Of a stretch of DNA of 64,000 bases, positions 60,201-64,000 are shown piece after piece. The stretch covers positions 20,180,692-20,244,691 of the forward strand of contig NC_086258.1 in the NCBI RefSeq assembly GCF_021018805.1, in the 5' to 3' direction. This DNA comes from Prinia subflava. Taxonomy: Eukaryota; Chordata; Aves; Passeriformes; Cisticolidae. The notes below the pieces were generated by a model. It was not told the origin of the DNA. It made no database searches and saw only the letters and a program-made list of their open reading frames with translations. Position 1 is the first letter of the stretch. Every line of letters starts with the position of its first letter. The position numbers and the translations under genes were made by a program.

Positions 60201-61444
60201 GCTACATAACAAACCAAATATATCTTGCAGAAGGGCTTGTCTAATAGAGCTGGACATTTTCAGCCATCTCTGCAACGCAGGCTTTTTTTAGCAGTGTGGT
60301 AAGAACTAATTAGTTGGGAGCAGTAGAGACCCAGAGGGTGGAAATGAAACCACTTTTGTCTTCAGCACTGTGGTCTCTGAATCACTGCTGGTTGCCGACC
60401 CGGGCATTGGCATTGATGGGTTTTGCTGCCAAGAGAAATCTTGGTCATCAAAAGGTCCCATTATCAGGCAGGTAATGACATTCCTCAGGCAGAAAAGGGC
60501 AAAGAGGAGTAAGATGTTACAAGTAGAAGAGGTTTAGTGCAACTGTGCCTAACTTTTTTCCCGTGCACTTGCAGGCCCTGATGTCTCTCTTTGTGCTGGC
60601 CTCCAAGGACGGGTGGGTGGATATCATGTACGATGGCTTGGATGCCGTGGGAGTCGACCAGCAGGTACAGGCTGCAGCAGAGCTGGTGCTAATCACTTGT
60701 CAAAGGTCACACATCTGAGCTCTCGTTTTGCAAACTACTGTGGGCTTCCACAGTCAAGTGGGGTTATGGGATTGGGATCCAGGGGGGTGTTTAATCCAAG
60801 TTGTGGGATGTGATTGGTTCAGTAAGTCTGTATTTGTACTCAGCACCTTCCCTACAGATTTTGCAACATGACTGGTGTAACTCCTGTTAGAAGTGCACCT
60901 ATCAAAGGATGGTTTGACTTTTTAAGCAGCTTGGTCATTTCAAGAGAAAAGAAGGGCTTTGTGTACGTAGAGCTTTGCGGTGAGGGACTTGCAATGGCTG
61001 CAAAGGATGCTGCTGTCCTTTTCGCAGAAGACAGGTGGTGCTTCTGTCCTCAACACACATTTTAGGAGTATTCAGTTAAAATGCCTCAGAAAGCTCTAAT
61101 TTTCAGGAGGAGCAGAGCAGCCTGAGCTGCCTGAGCGGGCTGTGAGTTCTGTGGATGGCACAGCTGTATCAATTTGCTCCCATTCTTCCTTCTGAGGTTC
61201 AGTTGAAATTTGCCTTCCTCCACTTTGCAGCCAGTCATGAACTACAACCCATGGATGCTCCTCTACTTCATTTCCTTCTTGCTGATCGTGGCCTTCTTCG
61301 TCCTCAACATGTTTGTGGGGGTGGTGGTGGAGAATTTCCACAAGTGTCGGCAGCACCAGGAGGAGGAAGAAGCCAAGAGGCGCGAGGAGAAGAGGCTCCG
61401 CCGGCTGGAGAAAAAGAGAAGGAGTAAGGAGAAACAGATGGCTG
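3182..61444 (+). CDS. CACNA1G: CACNA1G (Cav3.1 T-type calcium channel alpha1G), exons 4-25, partial gene
   Basis: This is the pore-forming alpha1 subunit of a T-type (low-voltage-activated) calcium channel of the plasma membrane, which carries transient calcium current near resting potential in neurons and pacemaker cells. Twenty-two exons join in frame to about 1,416 codons, covering IS4 through the start of the III-IV linker. The pore-loop residues in the window are E (LEGWVD, domain I), E (TQEDWN, domain II) and D (SKDGWVD, domain III). This is the EED part of the EEDD filter that separates T-type channels from high-voltage-activated (EEEE) channels. CACNA1G is preferred over CACNA1H and CACNA1I because of the His-rich I-II loop followed by [11 protein letters not shown], the EISKRE cassette and the SKEKQMA alternative segment. 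Exon numbers are inferred by counting from the human exon 14 and 25 positions. The N-terminus with IS1-S3 and all of domain IV with the C-terminus lie outside the window. No stop or frameshift was seen. Confidence 0.97.
3280..5226 (+). other. Intron 4 of CACNA1G
   Basis: Ordinary unique intron sequence. The 3' half (about 4390-5200) is unusually purine-rich on the plus strand, with many GGAGA, GAAGG and AGGAGGA runs. I recognise no repeat family or exon in it. Confidence 0.85.
5227..5386 (+). CDS. CACNA1G: CACNA1G exon 5: IS4-S5 linker and IS5
   Basis: The translation reads [20 protein letters not shown] followed by a Phe-rich hydrophobic helix, then [20 protein letters not shown]. This is the amphipathic S4-S5 linker that couples the voltage sensor to the pore, the S5 helix, and the first cysteine of the extracellular turret. 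The acceptor is TGCCCCAG and the donor is GTGAGT. The exon leaves in phase 2, and AT plus C of exon 6 gives isoleucine. A minus-strand reading frame covering 4916-5536 is only a shadow of this exon and the surrounding intron. Confidence 0.96.
5387..7157 (+). other. Intron 5 of CACNA1G
   Basis: No gene or known transposon is recognised. A short CTG trinucleotide run (five units, about 6189-6203) is the only simple repeat noted. Confidence 0.82.
7158..7449 (+). CDS. CACNA1G: CACNA1G exon 6: domain I extracellular S5-pore loop
   Basis: The exon encodes [20 protein letters not shown], then a variable stretch, then [20 protein letters not shown] and [17 protein letters not shown]. This long Cys-containing turret of domain I is characteristic of T-type channels. 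Potential N-glycosylation sequons NDT, NTS and NCS are visible. The central stretch (about 7250-7330, [20 protein letters not shown]) differs from what I recall of the mammalian sequence, and is a natural place for lineage divergence. The acceptor is CCTCTTGCAG, the donor is GTGAGC, and the exon ends in phase 0. Confidence 0.97.
7450..7938 (+). other. Intron 6 of CACNA1G
   Basis: A short 489-base intron with GTGAGC donor and CCACCAG acceptor. Nothing further was recognised. Confidence 0.85.
7939..8031 (+). CDS. CACNA1G: CACNA1G exon 7: domain I selectivity filter and start of IS6
   Basis: The 31 codons read [20 protein letters not shown] and on to the hydrophobic FIYFILLII. The glutamate in LEGWVD is the domain I member of the T-type EEDD selectivity ring, so the pore is expected to be functional. 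The acceptor is TCTCCACCAG and the donor is GTGAGT, with phase 0 at both ends. Confidence 0.97.
8032..9598 (+). other. Intron 7 of CACNA1G
   Basis: A 1.57 kb intron with GTGAGT donor and GTCCCCTCAG acceptor. No repeats or additional exons were recognised. Confidence 0.85.
9599..10409 (+). CDS. CACNA1G: CACNA1G exon 8: IS6, gating brake and most of the I-II loop
   Basis: This large 811-base exon starts with the end of IS6 ([20 protein letters not shown]). The proximal I-II loop helix-loop-helix follows ([20 protein letters not shown] ... [15 protein letters not shown]), known in T-type channels as the gating brake that restrains opening. Next are a polybasic run ([11 protein letters not shown], about 9883-9915), a His tract (HHLI then nine H, then YH, 9926-9970) and LGNGTLRAP, which is a strong CACNA1G signature. 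The C-terminal part contains [18 protein letters not shown] and [20 protein letters not shown]. The frame stays open past the exon to a stop near 10544. Homology and phase require splicing after ...ACAG at 10409, where the next two bases are GC rather than GT. GC content is high, and antisense open frames here are shadows. Confidence 0.95.
9880..9970 (+). other. CACNA1G: Polybasic plus polyhistidine segment in the I-II loop (within exon 8)
   Basis: An Arg/Lys-rich run ([12 protein letters not shown]) is followed by SSVHHLI, nine consecutive histidines encoded by near-pure CAC codons, and YH. The DNA is therefore a CAC trinucleotide tract that could vary in length between alleles. A His run at this place is known in Cav3.1. 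The preceding basic cluster is much denser than in the mammalian CACNA1G sequence I recall, and resembles the arginine run I recall in CACNA1H. Confidence 0.85.
10410..10411 (+). other. CACNA1G: Probable non-canonical GC splice donor of intron 8
   Basis: The sequence ACAG|GCGAGC has a perfect -3 to -1 CAG and donor-like +3 to +5 GAG, but C instead of T at +2. Joining 10409 to 11899 gives Gly-Pro-Cys-Gln after QST, matching the known STG-x-CQSSC junction in the correct phase. The nearest GT downstream (about 10415) would leave phase 2 and shift the frame in exon 9. The remaining possibility is a base error in this assembly. Confidence 0.8.
10410..11898 (+). other. Intron 8 of CACNA1G (GC-AG type)
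   Basis: A 1.49 kb intron that begins GC and ends AG (CATTTCAG). The exon 8 reading frame stays open for about 130 bases into it. No transposon was recognised. Confidence 0.8.
11899..12263 (+). CDS. CACNA1G: CACNA1G exon 9: end of the I-II loop and IIS1
   Basis: The translation begins [20 protein letters not shown], continues ESCPYC and the acidic [20 protein letters not shown], and ends [20 protein letters not shown] then [12 protein letters not shown]. The first part is the cysteine-bearing distal I-II loop and the last part is the IIS1 helix. The first two bases (GT) complete the glycine codon begun by the final G of exon 8. The acceptor is GGCATTTCAG, the donor is GTGAGT, and the exon ends in phase 0. 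The sequence is GC-rich like exon 8. Confidence 0.97.
25072..25536 (-). mobile_element. ERV-type long terminal repeat (3' LTR, antisense to CACNA1G)
   Basis: On the minus strand this 465-base segment starts TGTGGGAAAT and ends GGATAATCCAACA. It therefore has TG...CA ends with imperfect terminal inverted repeats (TGTGGG and CCAACA). Immediately before its minus-strand start lies a purine run (AAGAGAGAGGGGGAAA, plus positions about 25537-25552). That is the position and composition of a retroviral polypurine tract, so this should be a 3' LTR with a little internal sequence to its right. I recognise no coding domain in that flank, and the family is not assigned. Confidence 0.65.
25537..25552 (-). 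other. Polypurine-tract-like sequence next to the LTR
   Basis: Read on the minus strand it is AAGAGAGAGGGGGAAA, ending exactly at the LTR start. In retroelements this tract primes plus-strand DNA synthesis, and its position supports the LTR orientation. Confidence 0.6.
26235..26255 (+). repeat. Poly(T) tract, 21 T
   Basis: An uninterrupted run of T in intron 9, about 490 bases before exon 10. It could be the reversed poly(A) of an old retroposition, but no body was recognised next to it. Confidence 0.9.
26744..26895 (+). CDS. CACNA1G: CACNA1G exon 10: IIS2-S3
   Basis: The exon encodes [40 protein letters not shown] and [10 protein letters not shown]. These are the IIS2 helix, its acidic/basic countercharge residues, the intracellular S2-S3 turn and IIS3. 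The acceptor follows a pyrimidine-rich stretch ending TTTCCCCAG. The donor is GTACAA, a comparatively weak match. The last two bases (AG) join C of exon 11 to make serine. Confidence 0.97.
26896..27424 (+). other. Intron 10 of CACNA1G
   Basis: A 529-base intron with donor GTACAA and acceptor TTCTTCCTCAG. No other feature was seen. Confidence 0.85.
27425..27610 (+). CDS. CACNA1G: CACNA1G exon 11: domain II voltage sensor S4 and start of IIS5
   Basis: The translation reads [40 protein letters not shown] and [20 protein letters not shown]. It contains the regularly spaced Arg/Lys of IIS4, the S4-S5 linker and the first part of IIS5. The acceptor is TTCTTCCTCAG, the donor is GTGGGT, and the exon leaves in phase 2 (AG|C gives Ser). 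Confidence 0.97.
   Translation, partial: RVGDRGPAGRGALGAAHLPPDAGAEAGALHAGPAAPARRPHEDHGQRGHLLHAADALHLHL
27611..29048 (+). other. Intron 11 of CACNA1G
   Basis: A 1.44 kb AT-rich intron with donor GTGGGT and acceptor GTTTGCAG. A short A-run lies at about 28927-28937. No transposon was recognised. Confidence 0.85.
29049..29163 (+). CDS. CACNA1G: CACNA1G exon 12: end of IIS5 and domain II turret
   Basis: The exon encodes [20 protein letters not shown] followed by [18 protein letters not shown]. It covers the end of IIS5, the extracellular turret and the pore helix leading to the filter. The acceptor is GTCGTTTGCAG, the donor is GTACAA, and the exon ends in phase 0. The sequence is nearly invariant relative to mammalian Cav3.1. 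Confidence 0.97.
29164..29838 (+). other. Intron 12 of CACNA1G
   Basis: A 675-base intron. Its last about 200 bases stay open in the exon 13 frame, but there is no homologous protein and no alternative acceptor that I can support. Confidence 0.85.
29839..29994 (+). CDS. CACNA1G: CACNA1G exon 13: domain II selectivity filter and IIS6
   Basis: The 52 codons read [40 protein letters not shown] and [12 protein letters not shown]. The glutamate in TQEDWN is the domain II selectivity residue, and [16 protein letters not shown] is the pore-lining IIS6. The acceptor is CTTCTGCAG and the donor is GTAATG, with phase 0 at both ends. It can therefore splice either to exon 14 or directly to exon 15 (both enter in phase 0). 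Confidence 0.97.
29995..34127 (+). other. Intron 13 of CACNA1G
   Basis: A 4.1 kb intron between IIS6 and the exon 14 cassette. It contains a T-rich tract (about 30148-30182), an A13 tract (33775-33787) and unique sequence. No transposon was recognised. Confidence 0.83.
34128..34196 (+). CDS. CACNA1G: CACNA1G exon 14: 23-codon alternative cassette of the II-III loop
   Basis: The exon encodes [20 protein letters not shown] followed by SSG. It is exactly 23 codons, phase 0 at both ends, as in the mammalian alternative exon 14, with only a few substitutions. Because the phase is neutral, inclusion or skipping keeps the frame. It lies in a pyrimidine-rich context (acceptor TCTCCTTCAG) with donor GTACGT. 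Whether this bird uses it as a cassette is inferred from mammals. Confidence 0.94.
34197..36936 (+). other. Intron 14 of CACNA1G
   Basis: A 2.7 kb intron with donor GTACGT and acceptor GCTCCAG. A short TG-rich stretch (TGTGTGTGTGTTGATGTGTG, about 34653-34672) is present. Minus-strand frames at 36675-37537 overlap exon 15 and are shadows. Confidence 0.83.
36937..37030 (+). CDS. CACNA1G: CACNA1G exon 15: II-III loop
   Basis: The translation reads [20 protein letters not shown] then [11 protein letters not shown]. The start matches the mammalian GDANKSESEPD segment after EGFQAE. The second half (EEEVELKKN) is more acidic than the human sequence I recall (DGDGDRKKC). The acceptor is TTTTGCTCCAG and the donor is GTGAGT. 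It leaves with one base (T), which joins TG of exon 16 to give leucine. Confidence 0.94.
37031..37597 (+). other. Intron 15 of CACNA1G
   Basis: A 567-base G-rich intron with GTGAGT donor and TCTTGCAG acceptor. It contains an imperfect duplication (CCATTGACACCTCGATCCCA then CATTGACACCCGATCCCA, about 37387-37422). Confidence 0.82.
37598..37773 (+). CDS. CACNA1G: CACNA1G exon 16: II-III loop, [10 protein letters not shown] segment
   Basis: The exon encodes [40 protein letters not shown] and a Ser/Gly-rich end [23 protein letters not shown] is a strongly conserved block of the Cav3.1 II-III loop. The acceptor is GTGTCTTGCAG. The donor is GTACTC after CCG, a poor match that leaves phase 0 for exon 17. 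The donor is about 130 bases upstream of a long CCCTGT/CCCATC repeat that fills the rest of the intron. Confidence 0.94.
37900..38360 (+). repeat. Pyrimidine-rich minisatellite of 6-base units in intron 16
   Basis: About 460 bases are made almost only of the hexamers CCCTGT, CCCATC, CCCGTC and CCCATCG-type variants, in irregular 12- and 18-base higher-order units. Every unit is a multiple of three with no stop in most frames. This creates long spurious open frames on both strands (Pro-Cys-Pro/Val-Pro-Ser-Leu repeats on plus, Gly-Gln-Gly-Trp-Asp-Arg repeats on minus). The minus strand has GGG runs every few bases and so could form G-quadruplexes. The array merges directly into the exon 17 acceptor and supplies its pyrimidine tract. 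Confidence 0.95.
38365..38811 (+). CDS. CACNA1G: CACNA1G exon 17: Ser/Arg-rich II-III loop
   Basis: The 149 codons start [20 protein letters not shown], continue with [12 protein letters not shown] and [20 protein letters not shown], then [20 protein letters not shown], and end [11 protein letters not shown]. It carries many potential phosphorylation sites (RRxS-like RRSS, SLKRR, ERRS), in line with the regulatory role of the II-III loop. Blocks such as [19 protein letters not shown] and [10 protein letters not shown] match mammalian CACNA1G. The acceptor is TGTCCCCGCAG directly abutting the minisatellite. The donor is GTAAGG, with phase 0 at both ends. Confidence 0.96.
39114..39158 (+). repeat. 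TTGG/TTG/TTTG simple repeat
   Basis: Successive GGTT, TTG and TTTG units read as Val/Leu/Phe-rich frames on plus and as a Gln run on minus. This is a low-complexity tract in intron 17. Confidence 0.88.
44190..44780 (+). mobile_element. ERV-type LTR in sense orientation, directly upstream of exon 18
   Basis: The segment has LTR architecture. A TTTAAAAG TATA-like box lies at about 44620. An AATAAA signal lies at 44721-44726 after GAGATAAACTG. A short U5-like region follows and ends near TGGTACA at 44780. It differs in texture from the surrounding intron and resembles high-copy songbird LTRs as I remember them. The left end is uncertain (a TGTGTTGGGG start at 44215 is one candidate). No matching target-site duplication could be fixed by eye. 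No PBS or coding sequence follows, so it is probably a solo LTR. Confidence 0.6.
44721..44726 (+). promoter_or_regulatory. Sense-strand AATAAA polyadenylation signal in the intron 17 LTR
   Basis: A canonical hexamer about 100 bases downstream of the TATA-like box of the LTR and 137 bases upstream of the exon 18 acceptor, in the transcribed orientation of CACNA1G. Its use is not shown by the sequence. Confidence 0.5.
44864..44964 (+). CDS. CACNA1G: CACNA1G exon 18: end of the II-III loop
   Basis: The exon encodes [20 protein letters not shown] followed by [13 protein letters not shown]. It is the conserved basic segment before domain III (mammalian form [23 protein letters not shown]). The acceptor is ATTTTCCCTGCAG and the donor is GTAAGG. 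It leaves in phase 2 (AG|A gives Arg). A long terminal repeat ends roughly 80 bases upstream of the acceptor, so only a short stretch of old intron remains for the branch point. Confidence 0.95.
44965..46081 (+). other. Intron 18 of CACNA1G
   Basis: A 1.1 kb intron with GTAAGG donor and a very strong T-rich acceptor. Nothing else was recognised. Confidence 0.85.
46082..46205 (+). CDS. CACNA1G: CACNA1G exon 19: IIIS1
   Basis: The translation is [20 protein letters not shown] then [20 protein letters not shown] and A. This is the IIIS1 helix and the start of the S1-S2 loop. The acceptor has a strong T-rich tract (eleven or more T) ending CTTGACAG. The donor is GTGAGT and the exon ends in phase 0. 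Confidence 0.97.
46206..48997 (+). other. Intron 19 of CACNA1G
   Basis: A 2.8 kb intron with GTGAGT donor and TTCATAG acceptor. No transposon was recognised. About 48660-48770 is G-rich with a run of GGAGG and GGATTTGGAG words. Confidence 0.83.
48998..49066 (+). CDS. CACNA1G: CACNA1G exon 20: IIIS2
   Basis: The 23 codons read [20 protein letters not shown] then TVK, which is the IIIS2 helix with its conserved Glu. The acceptor is TTTTTCATAG (TAG type), the donor is GTAAAT, and both ends are phase 0. It is the same size as the exon 14 cassette, but it encodes a membrane helix and so must be constitutive. Confidence 0.97.
49067..49944 (+). other. Intron 20 of CACNA1G
   Basis: An 878-base AT-rich intron. 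A ten-T run lies near 49651-49660. Nothing else was recognised. Confidence 0.85.
49945..50129 (+). CDS. CACNA1G: CACNA1G exon 21: IIIS3 and voltage sensor IIIS4
   Basis: The exon encodes [40 protein letters not shown] and [24 protein letters not shown]3 is followed by IIIS4 with the R-x-x-R-x-x-R pattern. The acceptor is GTGTCTGGGCAG with a rather weak pyrimidine tract. The donor is GTAAGC, and the exon leaves in phase 2 (AG|A gives Arg). Confidence 0.97.
52104..52560 (-). mobile_element. Probable ERV-type LTR fragment, antisense
   Basis: Read on the minus strand there is an AATAAA at about 52175-52180. A U5-like stretch of about 70 bases follows and ends ...GGGCAAAAGACA (plus TGTCTTTTGCCC at 52104). 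On the other side lies a block containing a perfect 10-base inverted repeat (AAGATGGAGG ... CCTCCATCTT, about 52389-52452). The overall layout resembles a retroviral LTR, but the far end is not defined and no target duplication was found. The assignment is by texture and layout only. Confidence 0.4.
52571..52666 (+). repeat. Short tandem array, 20-21-base unit, about 4.5 copies
   Basis: Diverged copies of TTCCAAACCCCCCTGTACAGG-like units follow one another: CTCTACAGAC, CTGTACAGGT, CTGCTCGGGT and CTGCCTGGGT each end a unit. The array lies beside the probable antisense LTR fragment in intron 21. Confidence 0.75.
56373..56550 (+). mobile_element. CR1 LINE 3' fragment
   Basis: The segment begins GTGGTGAAAACACTGGCACA and continues through CAGAGAGGTGACAGATG, TTGGAATAGATGACC and CCTTCCAACCC to the 3' tail CATTCTGTGATTCTGT. 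The order of blocks and the tail are diagnostic for the CR1 3' end in birds. Confidence 0.95.
57004..57130 (+). CDS. CACNA1G: CACNA1G exon 22: IIIS4-S5 linker and IIIS5
   Basis: The translation reads [20 protein letters not shown] then [20 protein letters not shown] and VQ. It contains the domain III S4-S5 linker and S5 helix and is essentially identical to mammalian Cav3.1. The acceptor is TTGTCCCTACAG, the donor is GTGAGT, and the exon ends in phase 0. Two CR1 retroposon tails flank it within about 0.5 kb. Confidence 0.97.
57131..59837 (+). other. Intron 22 of CACNA1G
   Basis: A 2.7 kb AT-rich intron with GTGAGT donor and GTTTTGCAG acceptor. A CR1 tail lies near its 5' end (57258-57340). 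No other element was recognised. Confidence 0.84.
57258..57340 (+). mobile_element. CR1 LINE 3' tail (short, diverged)
   Basis: The segment CACTGCAGGGAGCTGTACCA, GGTGACCTATAAAGGTTCCT and TTCAATCCAGCCCATCCTGT ends in GATTCTGTG. This matches the last about 80 bases of CR1 with more substitutions than the copy at 56373. Confidence 0.9.
59838..59963 (+). CDS. CACNA1G: CACNA1G exon 23: domain III extracellular turret
   Basis: The 42 codons read [20 protein letters not shown] followed by [20 protein letters not shown] and GQ. The two cysteines and the sequons NIT and NKS mark the domain III extracellular loop before the pore helix. The acceptor is CGTGTTTTGCAG. The donor is GTATTA, a weak match. 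Both ends are phase 0. Confidence 0.97.
59964..60574 (+). other. Intron 23 of CACNA1G
   Basis: A 611-base intron with weak GTATTA donor and CACTTGCAG acceptor. Nothing else was recognised. Confidence 0.85.
60575..60664 (+). CDS. CACNA1G: CACNA1G exon 24: domain III selectivity filter
   Basis: The 30 codons read [20 protein letters not shown] then [10 protein letters not shown]. The aspartate in SKDGWVD is the domain III selectivity residue. An Asp here, not Glu, is the defining T-type feature. The acceptor is CGTGCACTTGCAG and the donor is GTACAG, with phase 0 at both ends. Confidence 0.97.
60665..61230 (+). other. Intron 24 of CACNA1G
   Basis: A 566-base intron with donor GTACAG and acceptor CACTTTGCAG. 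Nothing else was recognised. Confidence 0.85.
61231..61444 (+). CDS. CACNA1G: CACNA1G exon 25: IIIS6 and start of the III-IV linker, with two donors
   Basis: The exon encodes [20 protein letters not shown] then [20 protein letters not shown] and a charged helix [24 protein letters not shown]. It has IIIS6 followed by a highly charged III-IV linker. Two possible 3' ends are visible: after 61423 (agga|GTAAGG) and after 61444 (gctg|GTCGGT). Both leave phase 1. The longer form adds exactly seven codons, SKEKQMA, the known alternative segment of mammalian Cav3.1. If neither is used, translation stops three codons after SKEKQMA (G-R-stop at about 61450). The acceptor is CCACTTTGCAG. Confidence 0.96.
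61424..61444 (+). other. CACNA1G: Alternative 7-codon segment SKEKQMA between two splice donors
   Basis: The proximal donor GTAAGG sits at 61424 and the distal donor GTCGGT at 61445. The proximal donor is by consensus far stronger. Both leave phase 1: A| or G| joins the first two bases of exon 26 or 27, giving Asn/Lys or Asp/Glu at the junction, as in mammalian isoforms. Which donor is used in this species is not visible from DNA. Confidence 0.9.
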
Positions 61445-64000
61445 GTCGGTAGTCTTTCCTCATCTTTCTGAGTCCTGCTTGACCTTCCACACCATCCCCT
61501 CCTTCCTCCCCTCCCTGCCTCGCTCCTGGTGATAATTCTTCTCCCAAAAGCATGTCCAGCTATAAAATTTGCATGAAGGAAATAATGTCATTTTCAGGCT
61601 GAACGAGGAGCCAGGAAAACCTTTTTAATGGCTGCATGATTTGCAATGACCTTTCCATTGAGGGTTATTTAAATTAAAAAATAATAACAATCAGGCCTGG
61701 AGTTTCTTGGATAGTAGAGCTCAGTGTTACACAAATAGTGACAACTGCAAAGATCAGTAGTGCTGCATGGCATCATAAATCTCAGTCATGAGCACTGCTG
61801 CTGATAACTGGATTCACTATTTGGTTTATTACAGTCTTGTAATGCCACAGTGATGTTACCTGTCCCATTTATCAAGCAGGTTTATTTATTGGCACAGTAG
61901 CACCACTGCTATTCAAGAATGTAATAAAATAATGGAGCTATCTCATTCTAGTAATGCTTTAAAACTCCGTAGAGAAACATATCAATGTATTTTCTTGAGA
62001 AATACAGATTAGAAGAAAAAAACCCAAGCAGACAAGGAGAGTAACTAACTAGACAAAACAGTACTGGTGCAAATTGAACCCAGGTCCCAACTAGACGTGC
62101 AAGTGTGCAGCCCTGCCTAGAGGAGGCTCTGCAGGTGAAACAAGGAAAGACCTCACTCTGCCAAAAGTCTCCAACCTGACATGTGTCTCTTAGTCTCTTT
62201 TCATTTTCAAAAGTTGCATAAGTCAAAAATAAGTTAGCCAGAGGTCATAGGTTGGAGGTGCTCTTCTTGCATGCTCTCTCTTCTGACTGAACTTTCTCCA
62301 TTGCCCTTCCTGTCCATGGCCTTGCACTTTCTCTCCCTGGTCAGTCCTCCTGCTCTCTCCCTGTCCCATTTCACTTCTCTATCTTTGACAGACTTCAGGA
62401 CTGTTTAAGAGGCTGTCTGATCAGGTGCTTGTTCCCAAAGCTAGTGATAATAAACCTGTTTTATTTTCTAACAGCCTAAGAGGTGTTTAATAGCTGTTAC
62501 AGGCTTAACCATGGAACCACGTTACCACAGTGCTGCCTCTGCCTCTCTCAGTTCAGCATTTACCCAACCATCTCCTTTGGTCACATCTTTCAGTCCCTTG
62601 AGCTTCACAGATTTTGTAAGCACTGGGATGTGTCACACCAGGCCCTGGCCATCAAACTTGGGTTTGTGCAGAGAGCCTGGTTCCTTCACTGGCCAGTGTA
62701 AAGTAGGAGACTTCACTCAAGAGCACTGGAGAACATATTGGATTGTTCTTAGTTAAGTGAGATACAGATAGATACAGGGGTTTTCTGTTGCTGGGGGGGG
62801 TTTTTTGTTTTTTTTTTTCCCTCAAGAAAATGCCTAGAAAGCTCTTTTGCTTAGTCCGAGTTCCCGAGCACAGTTTCAGACTGATGAGTTAGAAAAGGAT
62901 GTTAAAGACTGGATAGAATGATTGCTATTTAAAGCTGCAGGTTTGGAATGCAGACATTTCTGTAGAAGAAAAATAGATGTTTTGTTATTATTAATTACTG
63001 TATTTATAATGCTAGAGGAACTAGATGAAGAAAAGATGTAAGTCTGGGCAATTTCCCAGTGGGAAGGAATCACAAACCATCCTTGGAGATACAGTTATTC
63101 ATTCAGTGCTATGAAATGCCTAATTAAAGAGGCAATAAACAGCTATTTTACTGAGGATCAAATATTGCTGAGTATTCAATTGCCATAAAAACCTTTAAAG
63201 AGCAAAGTATGAAGTCCTCCAAATCGCTTCAGAACAGTTTTCCCAATCCGTGCTCAGCGAAATTGGTTTTAATTGACCGTGTCCAGCTTTGCCCTCCAAG
63301 GCAACAGATGTCATTGTTTAACTTTGTTCTGCACAGTGGGAACTTGCAGACGAGACCAAGACTAGGGCTGGAATTGTGCCAGCACCTACATGGGGGTTTC
63401 TTCCAGCTGGGCTTCCTGAGTGACCCCAGATGCCCAAACCAGCTTAGGGATGCCAGATACAGACAGACATTGACACCTGACTGGTGGCACGGGCAATTTT
63501 GGCTGTAGATTCTCCCAATGCATTCATCCAATCAGGAATCTGAAGACCAGGGCAGCGTGTGAGATCTGAGGTGTGGGCAGGAGCAGGAGTGGTCGCTGTG
63601 AGGCATTGCTGTCCCAGCAGGAGGTGTCCCAGATTGTCCTTCAGCAGTGTCTTCCTCATCATCGACTGAGGGCGTTCTTGGGGATGTCTTGGGCTTCCAC
63701 CTGTGCCCGTGGGAGAGGCACAAGAGCCCTTCACTGCTCAGTGCCTGAGCCCACCCTCCACGAGGCACAAGGAAACTCCTGGAGAGGCAATGGAGAGCCT
63801 GAGTGTCGCATTCGACACGAAAATAAAGGTGCTTGGCTTCAGCAGGTAGAAAACATCAGAAGGCTAAAAACTTTATTGCAGTTCCTTTCCGTCTTTTTAT
63901 AGCCTGCCATGCTAAAAAGACACACCATTGGTCCACAGGCTGGACACCTCCCTCCACTGGTGAAGTAACACAAACAACACCTGGGAGAGAGGTTGTTGTG
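61445..64000 (+). other. Intron 25 of CACNA1G (5' part)
   Basis: The intron runs off the window. The mammalian 18-codon exon 26 (LMLDDVIASG-type sequence) was looked for and is not present here, so it should lie downstream. A G8/T-rich tract at about 62792-62819 and an LTR at 63804 onward were noted. Confidence 0.85.
63804..64000 (-). mobile_element. ERV-type LTR, antisense, cut by the window edge
   Basis: On the minus strand there is a TATA box (GCTATAAAAAG, about 63894-63904), followed about 20 bases later by an AATAAAG polyadenylation signal (about 63870-63876). A U5-like region then ends CGTGTCGAATGCGACA at 63804. A close TATA to AATAAA spacing with a short R region is typical of alpharetrovirus-like and ERVK-like bird LTRs. 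The terminal TGTCG...CGACA is a small palindrome. The other LTR end, and any internal sequence beyond it, lie outside the window. Confidence 0.6.

Noticed and set aside
61231..61452. End of the protein at the stop after SKEKQMAGR
   Set aside because: Both donors lie before the stop, and family knowledge shows that domain IV follows. The stop is intronic.
1..64000. A novel multi-gene or prokaryote-style system
   Set aside because: All supported coding sequence belongs to one vertebrate ion-channel gene. No CRISPR-like arrays, operons, integrases or phage-like clusters were seen.
61445..64000. Exon 26 (18-codon LMLDDVIASG-like cassette)
   Set aside because: Searched by eye in all forward frames and not found in this window. 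It presumably lies downstream.

Overview
The window is vertebrate genomic DNA, almost certainly from a bird and probably a passerine. The evidence is CR1 retroposon 3' tails with their characteristic ends, several endogenous-retrovirus-type LTRs, and a gene split into short exons with GT-AG introns. There are no bacterial-style genes, operons or CRISPR arrays.

The window holds the middle part of one gene, on the plus strand: CACNA1G, encoding the alpha1G pore subunit of the low-voltage-activated T-type calcium channel Cav3.1. Twenty-two exons can be placed to the base from reading frame, splice sites and recalled similarity to the mammalian protein. By order they correspond to human exons 4 to 25. 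The anchors for this numbering are a 23-codon cassette (exon 14) and an exon with two donors 21 bases apart (exon 25), both known alternative-splicing positions in mammals. The gene runs off both ends. Exons 1-3 (N-terminus and IS1-IS3) lie upstream, and exons 26 onward (domain IV and C-terminus) lie downstream.

Layout: 1-3181 is intron 3. 3182-8031 carries exons 4-7 (IS4, IS5, the pore loop and its selectivity glutamate). 9599-12263 carries exons 8-9 (IS6, the gating brake, the His-rich I-II loop and IIS1). A 14.5 kb intron 9 follows. 26744-29994 carries exons 10-13 (the rest of domain II). 34128-38811 carries exons 14-17 (II-III loop). 44864-50129 carries exons 18-21 (end of the II-III loop and IIIS1-S4). 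57004-61444 carries exons 22-25 (IIIS5, pore, IIIS6 and start of the III-IV linker). All exon phases join without a frameshift or stop, giving about 4,250 coding bases (about 1,416 codons).

The points of most interest are a probable GC-AG intron (intron 8), conservation of the exon 14 and exon 25 splice choices, a pyrimidine-rich 6-base-unit minisatellite filling most of intron 16 up to the exon 17 acceptor, and a sense-oriented LTR with its own AATAAA ending about 80 bases before exon 18. I found no undescribed multi-gene system. Apart from the CACNA1G exons, the long open frames are exon shadows or products of the minisatellite.
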